Assembly (NCBI RefSeq): GCF_963669205.1
Contig: NZ_OY769915.1
Coordinates: 842,001-906,000, forward strand
From: an uncultured Roseibium sp.
Lineage (GTDB): Bacteria; Pseudomonadota; Alphaproteobacteria; Rhizobiales; Stappiaceae
Length of the DNA: 64,000 nucleotides
Direction of reading: 5' to 3'
The notes under the pieces were generated by a model that saw only the letters and a list, made by a program, of their open reading frames with translations, searched no databases and was not told where the DNA came from. Made by a program: the position numbers and the translations under genes. Shown here in pieces: positions 35,635 through 47,200 of this stretch. Position 1 is the first letter of the stretch; the number at the start of each line of letters is the position of its first letter.

Positions 35635-36197
35635 CGTATCCCTCCATCACTTGTCGCTGCAGCCATGTATGAAGCGCAGCCTACATAGCGAATTCCAGAA
35701 TGTCAGCTTGGTCCGCTTCCCAGACCTGCCTTCAACCGCAACAAACCTCCGCTTCCCGCCCCGTGCGCAAACGGTTTTGAACTGATCCCCACGCGTCATC
35801 CGCATCCGGCCGAAGCGGGGAGAATCGTTTGAAAATGGTAAATCCGGGCTTTACCAAAACCCGGCGCGCGGGCGGATCTTAAGCTTTGGTGGCAAGTGGC
35901 TGCCGTAAGTGCCTGTCGCGGTTGCAGGACGGGTTGTCCGTGTGTCCGCCGCGCGCAATGGGGAACACGGAAAAAGTGAACAAAAAACCGTGCATCATGC
36001 CCGAAAACCCCAAAAACTCGCCGATTGATCCTATGGTTTCTTAACTTTTTGCCGCTGAATTACCGTAACGCAAGCCCCGGGCAACCGGATTCGCCGGCAC
36101 CGGCAATGAAGCGGTTCCCGCAAGAGGCGCTTGGGTGGGCGGTTCTTTTTTCACCGCCCGGGTGAATTGAAACGTTGGTTGAAGCAGTTTGACATCG
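35635..36197. other. Non-coding gap upstream of the first metalloprotease gene
   Basis: No gene found. Two dyads stand out: TGGTAAA-N7-TTTACCA at 35836-35856, a possible operator, and GGGCGGT-N9-ACCGCCC at 36137-36159 with a T-rich loop in the leader close to the start codon. No clear -35/-10 pair. Confidence 0.4.
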
Positions 36198-39100
36198 ATG
36201 GATCTTAGACACAGCGATTTTGGATTTTGCGCCTGCCCCAACTGCACCGGCGATTTCGTTGCAGAAGCGGTGGAGGCCGACACTGCCGTCCGTCAGCCGC
36301 AGCAGGCCCCGACCTACGACAACAACCAGGTCGTCGGTCAGATCGATTCCGGCCGCGAGTGGAATTCGAACACCATTACCTACGGTTTCCTGCAATCCTC
36401 CCCGTCCTGGGGTATCGGATATGAGGGCAACGGATTTTCGAAGTTTACTGCCTATCAGCAAGCTGCCACGCGGCTGATCGTCGACCTCTGGGATGACCTG
36501 ATCGCGCCCTCCTTTGCCGAGCAGACGAGCAATCAGCAAAACGCCGCCATCAATTTCGGCAACACCACGACAAACATCGCCTACGCCCATGCCTATTATC
36601 CGGGCAACTATCAATGGGCCGGCGAAGTCTGGCTGAATTCGGCGACCTATACGGCGCTCTATTACCCCGACCCGGGGGACTATTACTGGATGACCATCAT
36701 GCACGAGATCGGCCATGCCGTCGGTCTCAGTCATCCGGGTTCCTATAATGGCGGCTCGCCGACCTACGCGAACAACGCCGAATATGCGCAGGACACCCAC
36801 CAGTGGTCGGTCATGTCCTATTTCAGTGCCTCGAACACGGGCGCGGACTGGAACGGCGGGTTCGGCTGGCAATACGCGCAAACGCCGATGGTGCATGATG
36901 TCCTCACCATCCAGTCCAAATACGGCGCCGATACCACGACCCGGTCCGGGGACACGGTCTATGGCTTCAATTCCAACGCCGGCAACGATCTCTTCGATTT
37001 CAGCCAGAACCGCGCGCCCGTCCTGACGATCTACGACGCCGGTGGAACCGACACGCTCGATCTGTCCGGTTTCTCGCTGCGGGCGATCATCGATCTGGAA
37101 CCGGGGACCTATTCTTCGGCCGGCGGCACGTCCAGCACGATGACCTACAACATCGGCATCGCCAACGGCACCTGGATCGAAAACGCCATTGGCGGGTCCG
37201 GCAACGACACCATTTCCGGCAACGTTCTGGCCAACGATCTCAAGGGGCTTGGCGGAAACGACAGCCTTGACGGCAAGGACGGCAACGATGTCCTTCACGG
37301 CGGCGCCGGCAGGGACACGCTGACCGGCGGCGCGGGCAGCGACACGTTCGTCTTCGAAGAGGGCGACACGGGCAATTCCTTCAGCACCTGGGACCAGATC
37401 ACCGACTTTGTCGCCGGGCTCGATCTGCTCGACCTGTCCGCCATCGACGCAGACGGAATTTCAGGATCGGTCGACCAGTTCACCTTCATCGGCCAAAGCG
37501 CATTCTACGGTGTGGGCGCGCTGCGCTACGCCTATGATTCAAGCCACAATCACACACGGGTCGAAGGCGATACCGACGGCGACGGCATCGCCGACTTCGG
37601 CATTGCCCTCTGGGGCAATATTTCCCTGACCATCGACGATTTCACGGCGGGCAGTGCCACGCTCGGCGTTCCGCTCTCGCTGACGGGCGACGGATCCGCC
37701 AACACGCTGGAAGGCGGTCTTGTCGGCGACACGCTGTCCGGTCTCGGCGGCAACGACACTCTGCGCGGCTTTGCCGGCGATGACGTGCTCGACGGCGGCA
37801 CCGGTGCGGACACGATGGAAGGCGGCGAGGGCGACGACACCTACGTGGTCGACAATGCCGGTGACATCGTCACCGAGGAAGGCGCCGTCTCCTTCACCGT
37901 TCCCGCCGGCTGGGAGCTGAAGGGCGTTCACGACGTCAATGGCGACGGCAACCAGGATGTCCTGATGTCCAGCGGCACCCAGGTGCAGTTCTGGCTGCTG
38001 GATGAGACCTGGTCGGTCTCGTCCACGGTCAACCTGCCTTACAATGCTGCCTGGCCGGTTGTCGGACTGGTCGACGCCAATGGCGACGGCCAGATGGATG
38101 TCCTCTACAACAAGGCCGGTACCTCCACCTATTACGCGCACTATTTCAACGGCACGTCCCGGATCGGCGGCGGCTACACCAACAACACCTCCGTTGCGTC
38201 CTCCGACCTGCCGTCCGGCAATGCCGGTACGGATCTTGTGCAGGCCTCGATCAGCTACACGCTGACCTCGGGCGTTGAAAACCTGACCCTGACCGGGTCC
38301 GGCAATATCGACGGCACGGGCAACGAACTGGACAACATCCTCATCGGCAATTCCGGGAGCAACGTGCTTTCCGGTGAAGCGGGCGCCGATACCCTGACGG
38401 GCGGCGGCTCAGCCGACACGTTTGCCTTCGCCGACGGTGACAGCGGCCCTGCCATCGATGACCGAGACCTGATCACGGATTTTGTCTCCGGGACCGACCA
38501 ACTGGGTCTGTCGGCAATCGATGCCGACGAAGGCACGTCCGGCAATCAGGCTTTCCGTTTCCTGGGTACGGCTGCCCTGGACGGGGACGCCGGGGCGCTG
38601 CGCTACAGCTATGATGCCGGTCGCAATGTCACGACGCTCGAAGGCGACACCGATGGCGACGGCACGGCCGACTTTGCCATCGACCTCAGCGGCAACAACA
38701 CTCTCTCCGATGGTGACTTCATGTCGGGATCGCTGTTGGCGGCCATCACCCTGAACGGCGACGGATCCGCCAACACGCTGGAAGGCGGGCAACTCGGCGA
38801 CACGCTGTCCGGCCTCGGCGGCAACGACATCCTGCGCGGCTTTGCCGGTGATGACCTGCTTGACGGTGGCACCGGCGCGGACACGATGGAAGGCGGCGAG
38901 GGCGACGACACCTATGTGGTCGACAACGCCGGCGACGTTGTCACTGAAGAGGGCTCCGTTTCCTTTACGGCTCCATCCGGCTGGACGCAGTTGGGCATTC
39001 ACGACGTCAATGGCGACGGCAATCTGGACGTCCTGATGTCCAGCGGCACCCAGGTGCAGTTCTGGCTGCTCGATGAGAGCTGGTCGGTCTCGTCCACGGT

Positions 39101-40799
39101 GAACCTGCCTTATAATGCCGCCTGGCCGGTTGTCGGGCTCGTGGATGCGAACGGCGACGGCCAGATGGATGTCCTTTACAACAAGGCCGGCACCTCCACC
39201 TTCTACGCGCATTATTTCAACGGCACGACCCGGATCGGCGGCGGCTTTACGACCAACACGGCGGTTCTCTCTTCCGCCATGCCGTCGGGCAATGCCGGGA
39301 CCGATCTTGTGCAGGCTTCGATCAGCTACACGCTGACCGCGGGCGTTGAGAACCTGTCCCTGACCGAGTCCGGCAATATCGACGGCACCGGCAATGATCT
39401 CGACAACATCGTCATCGGTAACTCGGGGAGCAACGTGCTTTCCGGTGAAGCGGGCGCCGACACAATGACGGGCGGTGGTTCCGCCGACACGTTCGCTTTT
39501 GGCGCCGGCGACAGCGGCACGGCCATCGATGACCGCGATCTGATCACGGACTTCGTCTCCGGCACCGATCTTCTGGACCTGAACGCAATCGATGCCGACG
39601 AAGGCACGTCCGGCAATCAGACCTTCCGTTTCCTTGGAACTGCTGCCCTGGACGGGGCGGCAGGGGCGCTGCGCTCTGCCTATGATGCCGGGCGCGGGGT
39701 CACCACGCTTGAGGGCGATACCGACGGAGACGGCACGGCCGACTTTGCCATCGACCTCAGCGGCAACATCACCCTCTCCGATGGGGACTTCACGTCCGGT
39801 TCGCTGCTGACGCCGCTCTCCCTGACGGGCGACGGCTCCGCCAATACGCTGGAAGGCGGGCAACTCGGCGATACGCTGTCCGGCCTTGGCGGAAACGACA
39901 TCCTGCGCGGCTTTGCCGGGAACGACCTGCTTGACGGCGGCACCGGTGCCGACACGATGGAGGGCGGCGAGGGCGACGACACCTATGTTGTCGACAACGC
40001 TGGCGACGTCGTCACCGAAGAAGGCGCCGTTTCCTTCACCGTTCCCGCCGGCTGGGAGCTGAAAGGCGTTCACGACGTCAATGATGACGGCAATCTGGAT
40101 GCGCTCATGTCCAGCGGCACCCAGGTCCAGTTCTGGCTTTTGGACGAAAGCTGGGCGGTTTCGTCCACGGTAAACCTGCCGTTCAACGCCGCCTGGCCGG
40201 TCATCGGGCTGATGGATGCCAATGGCGATGGCGAAATGGACGTCCTCTACAACAAGGCCGGCACGTCCACCTACTACGCGCATTACTTCAACGCCACCGC
40301 GCGGATCGGCGGCGGTTACACCAACGACACGACGGTCCTTTCTTCCGACCTGCCCTCGGGCAACGCCGGGACCGATCTCGTGCAGGCCTCGATCAGCTAC
40401 ACGCTAACCTCGGGCGTTGAAAACCTGACGCTGACCGGGTCAAGTGCCATCAACGGCACCGGCAACGACCTCGACAACAGCCTCATCGGCAATTCAGCTG
40501 CCAATGTCCTCACCGGTGGCACGGGCGATGATACCCTGACGGGCGGCGCGGCCAGCGATACGTTTGCGTTCGCGAATGGCGACAGCGGGCATGACACGAT
40601 CACGGACTTTGCCGCCGGGGCGCTCACTGACGACATCATCGAATTCGAAACGTCCGTGTTTTCGGATTTTGCGTCCGTGCTCGCCGCTGCAGCCGACGAG
40701 GGTGCAGACGCCCGGATCACGATCGATGCAAACACCTCGCTGCTGCTTCAGGGCGTCGGTGTCGCCGACCTCCACCAGGATGATTTCACGTTCGTATGA
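36198..40799 (+). CDS. Serralysin-like (M10) RTX metalloprotease 1
   Basis: 1533 residues from ATG 36198 (an in-frame TTG at 36189 is possible). There is no signal peptide. The N-terminus has the motif FGFCACPNCTG. The catalytic domain carries the zinc site HEIGHAVGLSHPG (His169) and the Met-turn SVMSYFS, then RTX nonapeptides GGxGxDxL. From base 37671 a 357-residue module repeats: two full and one 987-bp last copy. Each module has RTX repeats (LSGLGGNDTLRGF) and an FG-GAP/integrin-like calcium stretch (DVNGDGNQDVLMSS, DANGDGQMDVLYNK). The end, HQDDFTFV, suits type I secretion; no exporter is in the window. Substrate unknown. Confidence 0.9.
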   Translation: MDLRHSDFGFCACPNCTGDFVAEAVEADTAVRQPQQAPTYDNNQVVGQIDSGREWNSNTITYGFLQSSPSWGIGYEGNGFSKFTAYQQAATRLIVDLWDDLIAPSFAEQTSNQQNAAINFGNTTTNIAYAHAYYPGNYQWAGEVWLNSATYTALYYPDPGDYYWMTIMHEIGHAVGLSHPGSYNGGSPTYANNAEYAQDTHQWSVMSYFSASNTGADWNGGFGWQYAQTPMVHDVLTIQSKYGADTTTRSGDTVYGFNSNAGNDLFDFSQNRAPVLTIYDAGGTDTLDLSGFSLRAIIDLEPGTYSSAGGTSSTMTYNIGIANGTWIENAIGGSGNDTISGNVLANDLKGLGGNDSLDGKDGNDVLHGGAGRDTLTGGAGSDTFVFEEGDTGNSFSTWDQITDFVAGLDLLDLSAIDADGISGSVDQFTFIGQSAFYGVGALRYAYDSSHNHTRVEGDTDGDGIADFGIALWGNISLTIDDFTAGSATLGVPLSLTGDGSANTLEGGLVGDTLSGLGGNDTLRGFAGDDVLDGGTGADTMEGGEGDDTYVVDNAGDIVTEEGAVSFTVPAGWELKGVHDVNGDGNQDVLMSSGTQVQFWLLDETWSVSSTVNLPYNAAWPVVGLVDANGDGQMDVLYNKAGTSTYYAHYFNGTSRIGGGYTNNTSVASSDLPSGNAGTDLVQASISYTLTSGVENLTLTGSGNIDGTGNELDNILIGNSGSNVLSGEAGADTLTGGGSADTFAFADGDSGPAIDDRDLITDFVSGTDQLGLSAIDADEGTSGNQAFRFLGTAALDGDAGALRYSYDAGRNVTTLEGDTDGDGTADFAIDLSGNNTLSDGDFMSGSLLAAITLNGDGSANTLEGGQLGDTLSGLGGNDILRGFAGDDLLDGGTGADTMEGGEGDDTYVVDNAGDVVTEEGSVSFTAPSGWTQLGIHDVNGDGNLDVLMSSGTQVQFWLLDESWSVSSTVNLPYNAAWPVVGLVDANGDGQMDVLYNKAGTSTFYAHYFNGTTRIGGGFTTNTAVLSSAMPSGNAGTDLVQASISYTLTAGVENLSLTESGNIDGTGNDLDNIVIGNSGSNVLSGEAGADTMTGGGSADTFAFGAGDSGTAIDDRDLITDFVSGTDLLDLNAIDADEGTSGNQTFRFLGTAALDGAAGALRSAYDAGRGVTTLEGDTDGDGTADFAIDLSGNITLSDGDFTSGSLLTPLSLTGDGSANTLEGGQLGDTLSGLGGNDILRGFAGNDLLDGGTGADTMEGGEGDDTYVVDNAGDVVTEEGAVSFTVPAGWELKGVHDVNDDGNLDALMSSGTQVQFWLLDESWAVSSTVNLPFNAAWPVIGLMDANGDGEMDVLYNKAGTSTYYAHYFNATARIGGGYTNDTTVLSSDLPSGNAGTDLVQASISYTLTSGVENLTLTGSSAINGTGNDLDNSLIGNSAANVLTGGTGDDTLTGGAASDTFAFANGDSGHDTITDFAAGALTDDIIEFETSVFSDFASVLAAAADEGADARITIDANTSLLLQGVGVADLHQDDFTFV
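37671..40799 (+). repeat. 1071-bp tandem modules in metalloprotease 1 (two full, one partial)
   Basis: Units begin at 37671, 38742 and 39813, each at a codon block reading (P/A)(L/I)(S/T)L(T/N)GDGSANTLEGG. The last is 987 bp and then diverges into the secretion tail. Between units there are many substitutions, unlike the array in metalloprotease 3. Confidence 0.9.
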
Positions 40800-41296
40800 G
40801 AACGTCTTTCATGAAAGCGCGATTTCTGCTGCGCCCCGCGCGTGACCGGAAACGCGGCTATCGCTGATTTCCAGTCACACGCGCTGGTCCCGGGCGCGAC
40901 CAAACGGGCTGTGGGCGGCAAGCCGGTTCCGGCCTCGCGTCCGTCCGAATAAGCCGCCGTTTTCCGTCCGTTTGCCTCTGCCCACCGAACCGTCGGATCG
41001 CGGAGTTCCCAATGCGATCTCTGGTTGGTGAGCACCATGGTGCCCAGCTCTCTATCAGGTGTGCAGACCGCGCAACCTAGAGGCGTTGCCATCTTGATTG
41101 TTAATCAATTTTAACGATTTGTTCTTGACATTGCCTTGGTAGATTTTGCAACTTAAGAGCTAAATGATATCACTACCTTAAAGTGCAACCGTTCAAGAAA
41201 TTTGCCGACGAACCGTAACAAAACCGAATTGAGGAACGCTGGATTTCTCATGCGGGTCGCGCTCGGTCAAATCATTCTTGAGCGAAAAAATGAAGC
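40800..41296. other. Non-coding gap between metalloproteases 1 and 2
   Basis: No gene. The last 200 bp are AT-rich: TTGATTGTTAATCAA at 41094-41108 is a dyad and TTGACA at 41125-41130 is a perfect -35 hexamer, but no well-spaced -10 was found. This is the likely promoter region of metalloprotease 2. Confidence 0.4.
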
Positions 41297-44200
41297 ATGA
41301 GTGTGTTGGACAAGACGAGCAGAAACATTTCCGGGGCTCCCCTGGATCTAGGATACATGCGGGCGGCGGCGGATGGGTCGCGGTCTGCCGGGGCATCCTA
41401 CATCGAAACGTCAGACGCACCCGGCGACTTCTCGACATCGTACAGCATTGATGTAGGAGATAGTTTTTCCGGCGAGCTTGGCAGCGAACGCAGCGCACCT
41501 CCCGGCCATGACTCGGGCGACTTCATTGAGGTGTCGCTGGTCAGAGGGGAGACTTATGCGTTTTTGCTGACCTGGGACGAAGGGGACAAAAACCCCTACT
41601 TCCGTGTCCGGACCAATAACTGGGATTGGAGTCAGACGGCTCCTGTAAACGCCGCTGATTCAAGTGCCCTGTTGATCCACACAGCAGACAAAAACGGCTA
41701 TGCCTTCCATCTTGAAGTCCGCACGGCGCCGGCTAATAGCCAACCCGTCCAGGATCCCTATGTTGGTTCTTACTCCATCACAACAAGACTGGTGGAAAAG
41801 GATGAAACGACTGACGCTCCAGGGCTGACGACACCTTATTCCATGGGTGTCGGCGAGACGTTTACCGGAGCACTTCATTTTATGGCCGATCGTGACTGGG
41901 TTCAAATAGAGCTGGCTGCCGGCACCAGCTATACATTTGACATGCGCGCCTATGGCGGTTTCCTGTCTGAATTCGAATTGCGCGACGGAAATGGCACGCT
42001 GGTTGAGTCCCAGGAAGCGGCCGAGCCGAACGCGGACCTGCAGATTGCCTTCACACCGACGGTGTCCGGGAATTTCTATCTGGCTGCAGGTGCCAGTGAT
42101 AACAATACCCGCCAGGATGGGTACTACGAAGTGACGACCCAGTCCAATGGCCCGACATACGATGAGGTTACCGACGCGGCAAGCGATAGCTCCACGTCCT
42201 ATACGATCTCAGTTGGTGACCCATTCACCGGAATTCTGTCCGAAACCACCGACGAGGACTGGATCAGAATAGATCTTACGGCGGGCGAGACCTATACATT
42301 CGCCGTGGAGGGCACCGCCGAACTTGCGGATACCTGGCTGCGACTGCGCGACAGTAACAGCATGCTTGTTGCCTGGGATGATGATGGCGGACCGGGCAAC
42401 TTTTCCTTGTTGAATTTTGCCGCGACCGAAAGCGGAACCTATTATCTCTCGATAGAGTCCGAGGAAGCCGACTACGAAGGTCTGTATACGCTCACCACGA
42501 GCACCAGGGATCCCTTGCCGCCGGCTGTCTTCACGGATGTCGAAACCGAAGACGCGCCCGACAATACGTCGACGACCTACAATCTTTTGCCGGGCGATAC
42601 ATTCTCCGGCGACCTGAGCAGCCTCAACGATACAGAAGCGGACTGGCTCAAGATACAACTAGGCGCCGACCAAGTTTACTCGTTCACGCTGGATTGGGAC
42701 GATCCTGAAACGCCGCAATTGTTTCTGTACGGCTCGGGCGGGCAGTTCCTGAATTTTGGCGTCGATCAATCCACAGAGTCAAAAATTGAACTGGTTTTGC
42801 CATCGGTTGCGCCGGGAGACTACTACCTCGGCATCACCTCGGGCGCCAACGGCACATTTTCGGGCTCTTATGACCTGACAACGAGTGTCGTCGCGGTAGA
42901 CGAAGACGTTGATGCGACGACAAGCACGGTAACGACTTCCGAGATGTCGGTCGGCGAGACATTCACAGGCGTGTTCGAAAGCAGCGGAGACCGGGATTGG
43001 ATAAAGGTCTACCTGGAAGCCGGAACGGCTTACTCCTTTGAACTCGAAAGCTTTGGAACCCGGGGTTCAAGCTTGCGGCTGCGGGATGATCAGGGAGCCG
43101 TTGTCAGCGTCAATGAATTTGAAGGTGACAGTTTCGTCAACGCGCAGATCACCACCAACGTGGCAACGTCTGGATATTACTATCTGGACGCAGGCGCGAA
43201 AGCGGGAACGAGCAGCGGTTACTACGAACTTACCGCCAAGGCGAACGTATATACCTACGACCAGATCGCGGACTATCTGGTGTCCGGATACTGGGGTGAG
43301 CAATACGCGTTCAATGTAACCCCCGGCGGGTTTCTCACGGTCGACATCACCGGCTTGACCGCAGCCGGGCAGTATCTGGCCACCACTGCACTCGAAGCCT
43401 GGACAATCGTCAGCGGTATCAATTTCAGCTTCGTCTCGAACAACGCCCATATCAAGTTCGACGACAACGAAAGCGGCGCGCATGCCGAGTTCTTCTACAC
43501 GGGATCGACGATCAACTACGCTGACATCAACGTCTCGACGAACTGGCTGGCCACCTACGGAACATCGCTCGACAGCTATTCCTTCCAGACCTACATCCAC
43601 GAAATTGGCCATGCACTCGGTCTGGGGCATCCGGGGCCGTACGATATCGTCGCCACGTATGGCGTTGACAACATATATGCCAACGACTCGTGGCAGGCAT
43701 CGATCATGTCGTATTTCGACCAGATCGATAACACGTTCATCGACGCCAGTTTCGCTTTCCTGCTGACCCCGATGGTTGCCGATATTCTCGCCATACAACA
43801 GCTGTATGGCACGGCGACGGACATCCATCTGGGTGACACGACCTACGGCTTCAATTCGACAGCCGGCGGTTACCTCGACAGTTTCGTGAATTCGTTCAAC
43901 CCGATCGCCGGGACGATCGTCGACAACTCGGGCATCGACACGCTGGACTTCAGCGGCTTCGTGTCCGACCAGACCCTGGATCTTCGTGAAGAGACGCCTT
44001 CTGACATTGGCGGCCTCACTGGCAACTTTATCATTGCGCGCGGCACCGTCATCGAGAACGCGATTGGCGGCAGTGGAGACGATACGCTTACCGGCAATGC
44101 GGCGGCGAACGTGCTCACGGGCGGAGCAGGGGCGGACACGCTGACAGGCGGCGCTGCCGGAGACACGTTTGCATTTGCGGACGGTGACAGCGGAGCGCCC

Positions 44201-47200
44201 GTTGCCGATCGGGACCTGATCACCGATTTCGTGTCGGGAACAGATTTGCTGGACCTGTCGGCAATGGATGCCGACACGCAGACCGGCGGCAATCAGGAAT
44301 TCCGCTTCCTGGGGACCGACGCCTTTGACGGAGCGGCCGGTGCACTGCGCTATGCCTATGATGCGGGCCGCGATGTCACGACGCTCGAAGGCGATACCGA
44401 TGGCGACGGTACCGCCGACTTTGCCATTGACCTGACCGGCAACATTGCCATTGGCCTCGGCGACCTTGCCCCGGACAGTGCCAGGAGCGGGCTTCCGGTT
44501 TCACTGACGGGGGACGGGCTTGCGAACACGCTGGAAGGCGGCTTCGCCGGCGACACCCTATCCGGCCTCGGCGGCAATGACACTCTACGCGGCTTTGCCG
44601 GTGATGACCTGCTTGACGGCGGCACCGGTGCGGACACGATGGAAGGCGGCGAGGGCGACGACACTTATGTAGTCGACAACGTTGGCGACGTTGTCACCGA
44701 GGAAGGTGGCGCGTCCTTCACGGCTCCGTCCGGCTGGACCCAGTTGGGCATTCACGATTTCAACGGCGACGGCAATCTGGACGTCCTGATGTCCAGCGGC
44801 ACGAAGGTGCAGTTCTGGCTGCTGGATGAGACTTGGTCGGTCTCCTCGACGGTTGATGCGCCTTACGACGCCACCTGGCCGGTTGTCGGACTGATCGACG
44901 CCAACGGCGACGGCCAGATGGACGTTCTCTACAACAAGGCGGGCACCTCCAGCTACTACGCGCACTATTTCAACGGCACGACCCGGATCGGTGGCGGCTT
45001 CACGACCAACACGGCGGTTCTCTCTTCCGCCCTGCCGCCGGGCAATGCGGGCACGGATCTCGTGCAGTCGTCGATCAGCTACACGCTGACCTCGGGTGTC
45101 GAGAACCTGACCCTGACCGGGGCAAGCGCCATCGACGGCACCGGCAACGACCTCGACAACATCCTCATCGGCAATTCGGGGAGCAATGTGCTTTCCGGGA
45201 AAGCGGGTGCCGACACGCTGACCGGCGGCGGTTCTGCCGATACGTTCGCCTTCGCTGACGGCGACAGCGGCACAGCCATCGATGACCGCGATTTGATCAC
45301 GGACTTTGTGTCCGGGACCGATCTCCTGGACCTGTCGGCAATGGATGCGGAGACGGGCACGTCCGGCAACCAGGCGTTCCGGTTTCTGGGAACCGGAGCG
45401 TTCGACGGGGACGCCGGGGCTCTGCGCTATAGCTATGATGCCGGTCGAGGGGTCACCACGCTTGAGGGCGACACCGACGGCGACGGCGTTGCCGACTTCG
45501 CCATTGATCTGAGCGGCAACATCACCCTTGCAGATGCGGACTTCACGTCAGGATCGCTGCTGACGCCACTCACCCTGACGGGCGATGTCTTCGCCAACAC
45601 GCTGGAGGGCGAGCGGCTGAACGACACGCTGTCTGGCCTCGGCGGCAACGACACCCTGCGCGGCTTTGCCGGCAATGACCTGCTTGACGGTGGCACCGGT
45701 GCGGACACGATGGAAGGCGGTGAGGGCGACGACACCTACGTGGTCGACAATGTTGGCGACGTCGTCACCGAGAAAGGGTCCGTATCCTTCACGGTTCCCG
45801 CCGGCTGGGAGCTGAAGGGCGTTCACGACGTCAACGGCGACGGCAATCTGGACGTCCTGATGTCCAGCGGCACCCAGGTGCAGTTCTGGCTTCTCGATGA
45901 AAGCTGGGCGGTCTCGTCCACGATCAACCTGCCGTACAACGCCGCCTGGCCGGTCATCGGTCTGCAGGATGCCAATGGCGACGGCCAGATGGACGTGCTC
46001 TACCAACAGTCGGGCACCTCCAATTACTACGCGCATTATTTCAACGGCACGACCCGGATCGGCGGTGGCTACACGAACAACACGGCGGTTCTGTCCGCCG
46101 ACCTGCCCTCGGGCAATGCGGGCACGGATCTTGTCCAGGCCTCGATCAGCTACACGCTGACCTCGGGCGTCGAAAACCTGACGCTGACCGGGTCAAGCGC
46201 GATCGACGGCACGGGCAATGAACTGGACAACATCCTCATCGGCAATTCCGCTGCCAATGTGCTTTCCGGTAAAGTGGGTGCCGACACAATGACGGGCGGC
46301 GGCTCTGCCGACACGTTCGCCTTCGCCGACGGCGACAGCGGCACGGCCATCGAGGACCGCGACCTGATCACGGACTTCGTTTCCGGGACCGACCTTCTGG
46401 ACCTCACGGCAATGGACGCCGAAGAAGGCACGTCCGGCAATCAGGCGTTCCGCTTCCTTGGAACCGCTGCCCTGGACGGGTCAACAGGAGCGCTGCGCTA
46501 CGCCTATGATGCCGGTCGCAATGTCACGACGCTGGAAGGCGACACAGACGGTGACGGCGCTGCCGACTTCGCCATCGACTTCAATGGCAACATCACTCTC
46601 TCCGAAACGGACTTTGTGGCCAAATCTCTTCTTCTTCCGCTCACCCTTACGGGTGACGGATCCGCCAACACGCTCGAGGGTGATCAGCTCAACGACACGC
46701 TGTCCGGCCTCGGCGGCAACGACACCCTGCGCGGCTTTGCCGGTGATGACCTGCTTGACGGCGGCACTGGTGCGGACACGATGGAAGGCGGCGAGGGCGA
46801 CGACACCTATGTGGTCGACGATGCCGGGGATGTCGTCACCGAGGAAGGTGGCGCGTCCTTCACGGCTCCGTCCGGCTGGACCCAGTTGGGCATTCACGAT
46901 TTCAACGGCGACGGCAATCTGGACGTCCTGATGTCCAGCGGCACAAAGGTGCAGTTCTGGTTGCTGGATGAGAGCTGGTCGGTCTCGTCGACAGTTGACG
47001 CTCCCTTCGACGCCGCCTGGCCGGTTGTCGGACTGATCGACGCCAACGGCGACGGCCAGATGGACGTTCTCTACAACAAGGCCGGCACCTCCAGCTACTA
47101 CGCCCACTATTTCAACGGCACGACCCGGATCGGCGGCGGCTTTACGACCAACACGGCGGTACTCTCCTCCGCCCTGCCGTCTGGCAATGCAGGCACGGAT

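Noticed and set aside
38409..40283. A 624-codon open frame opposite metalloprotease 1
   Set aside because: Antisense reading of tandem modules only.
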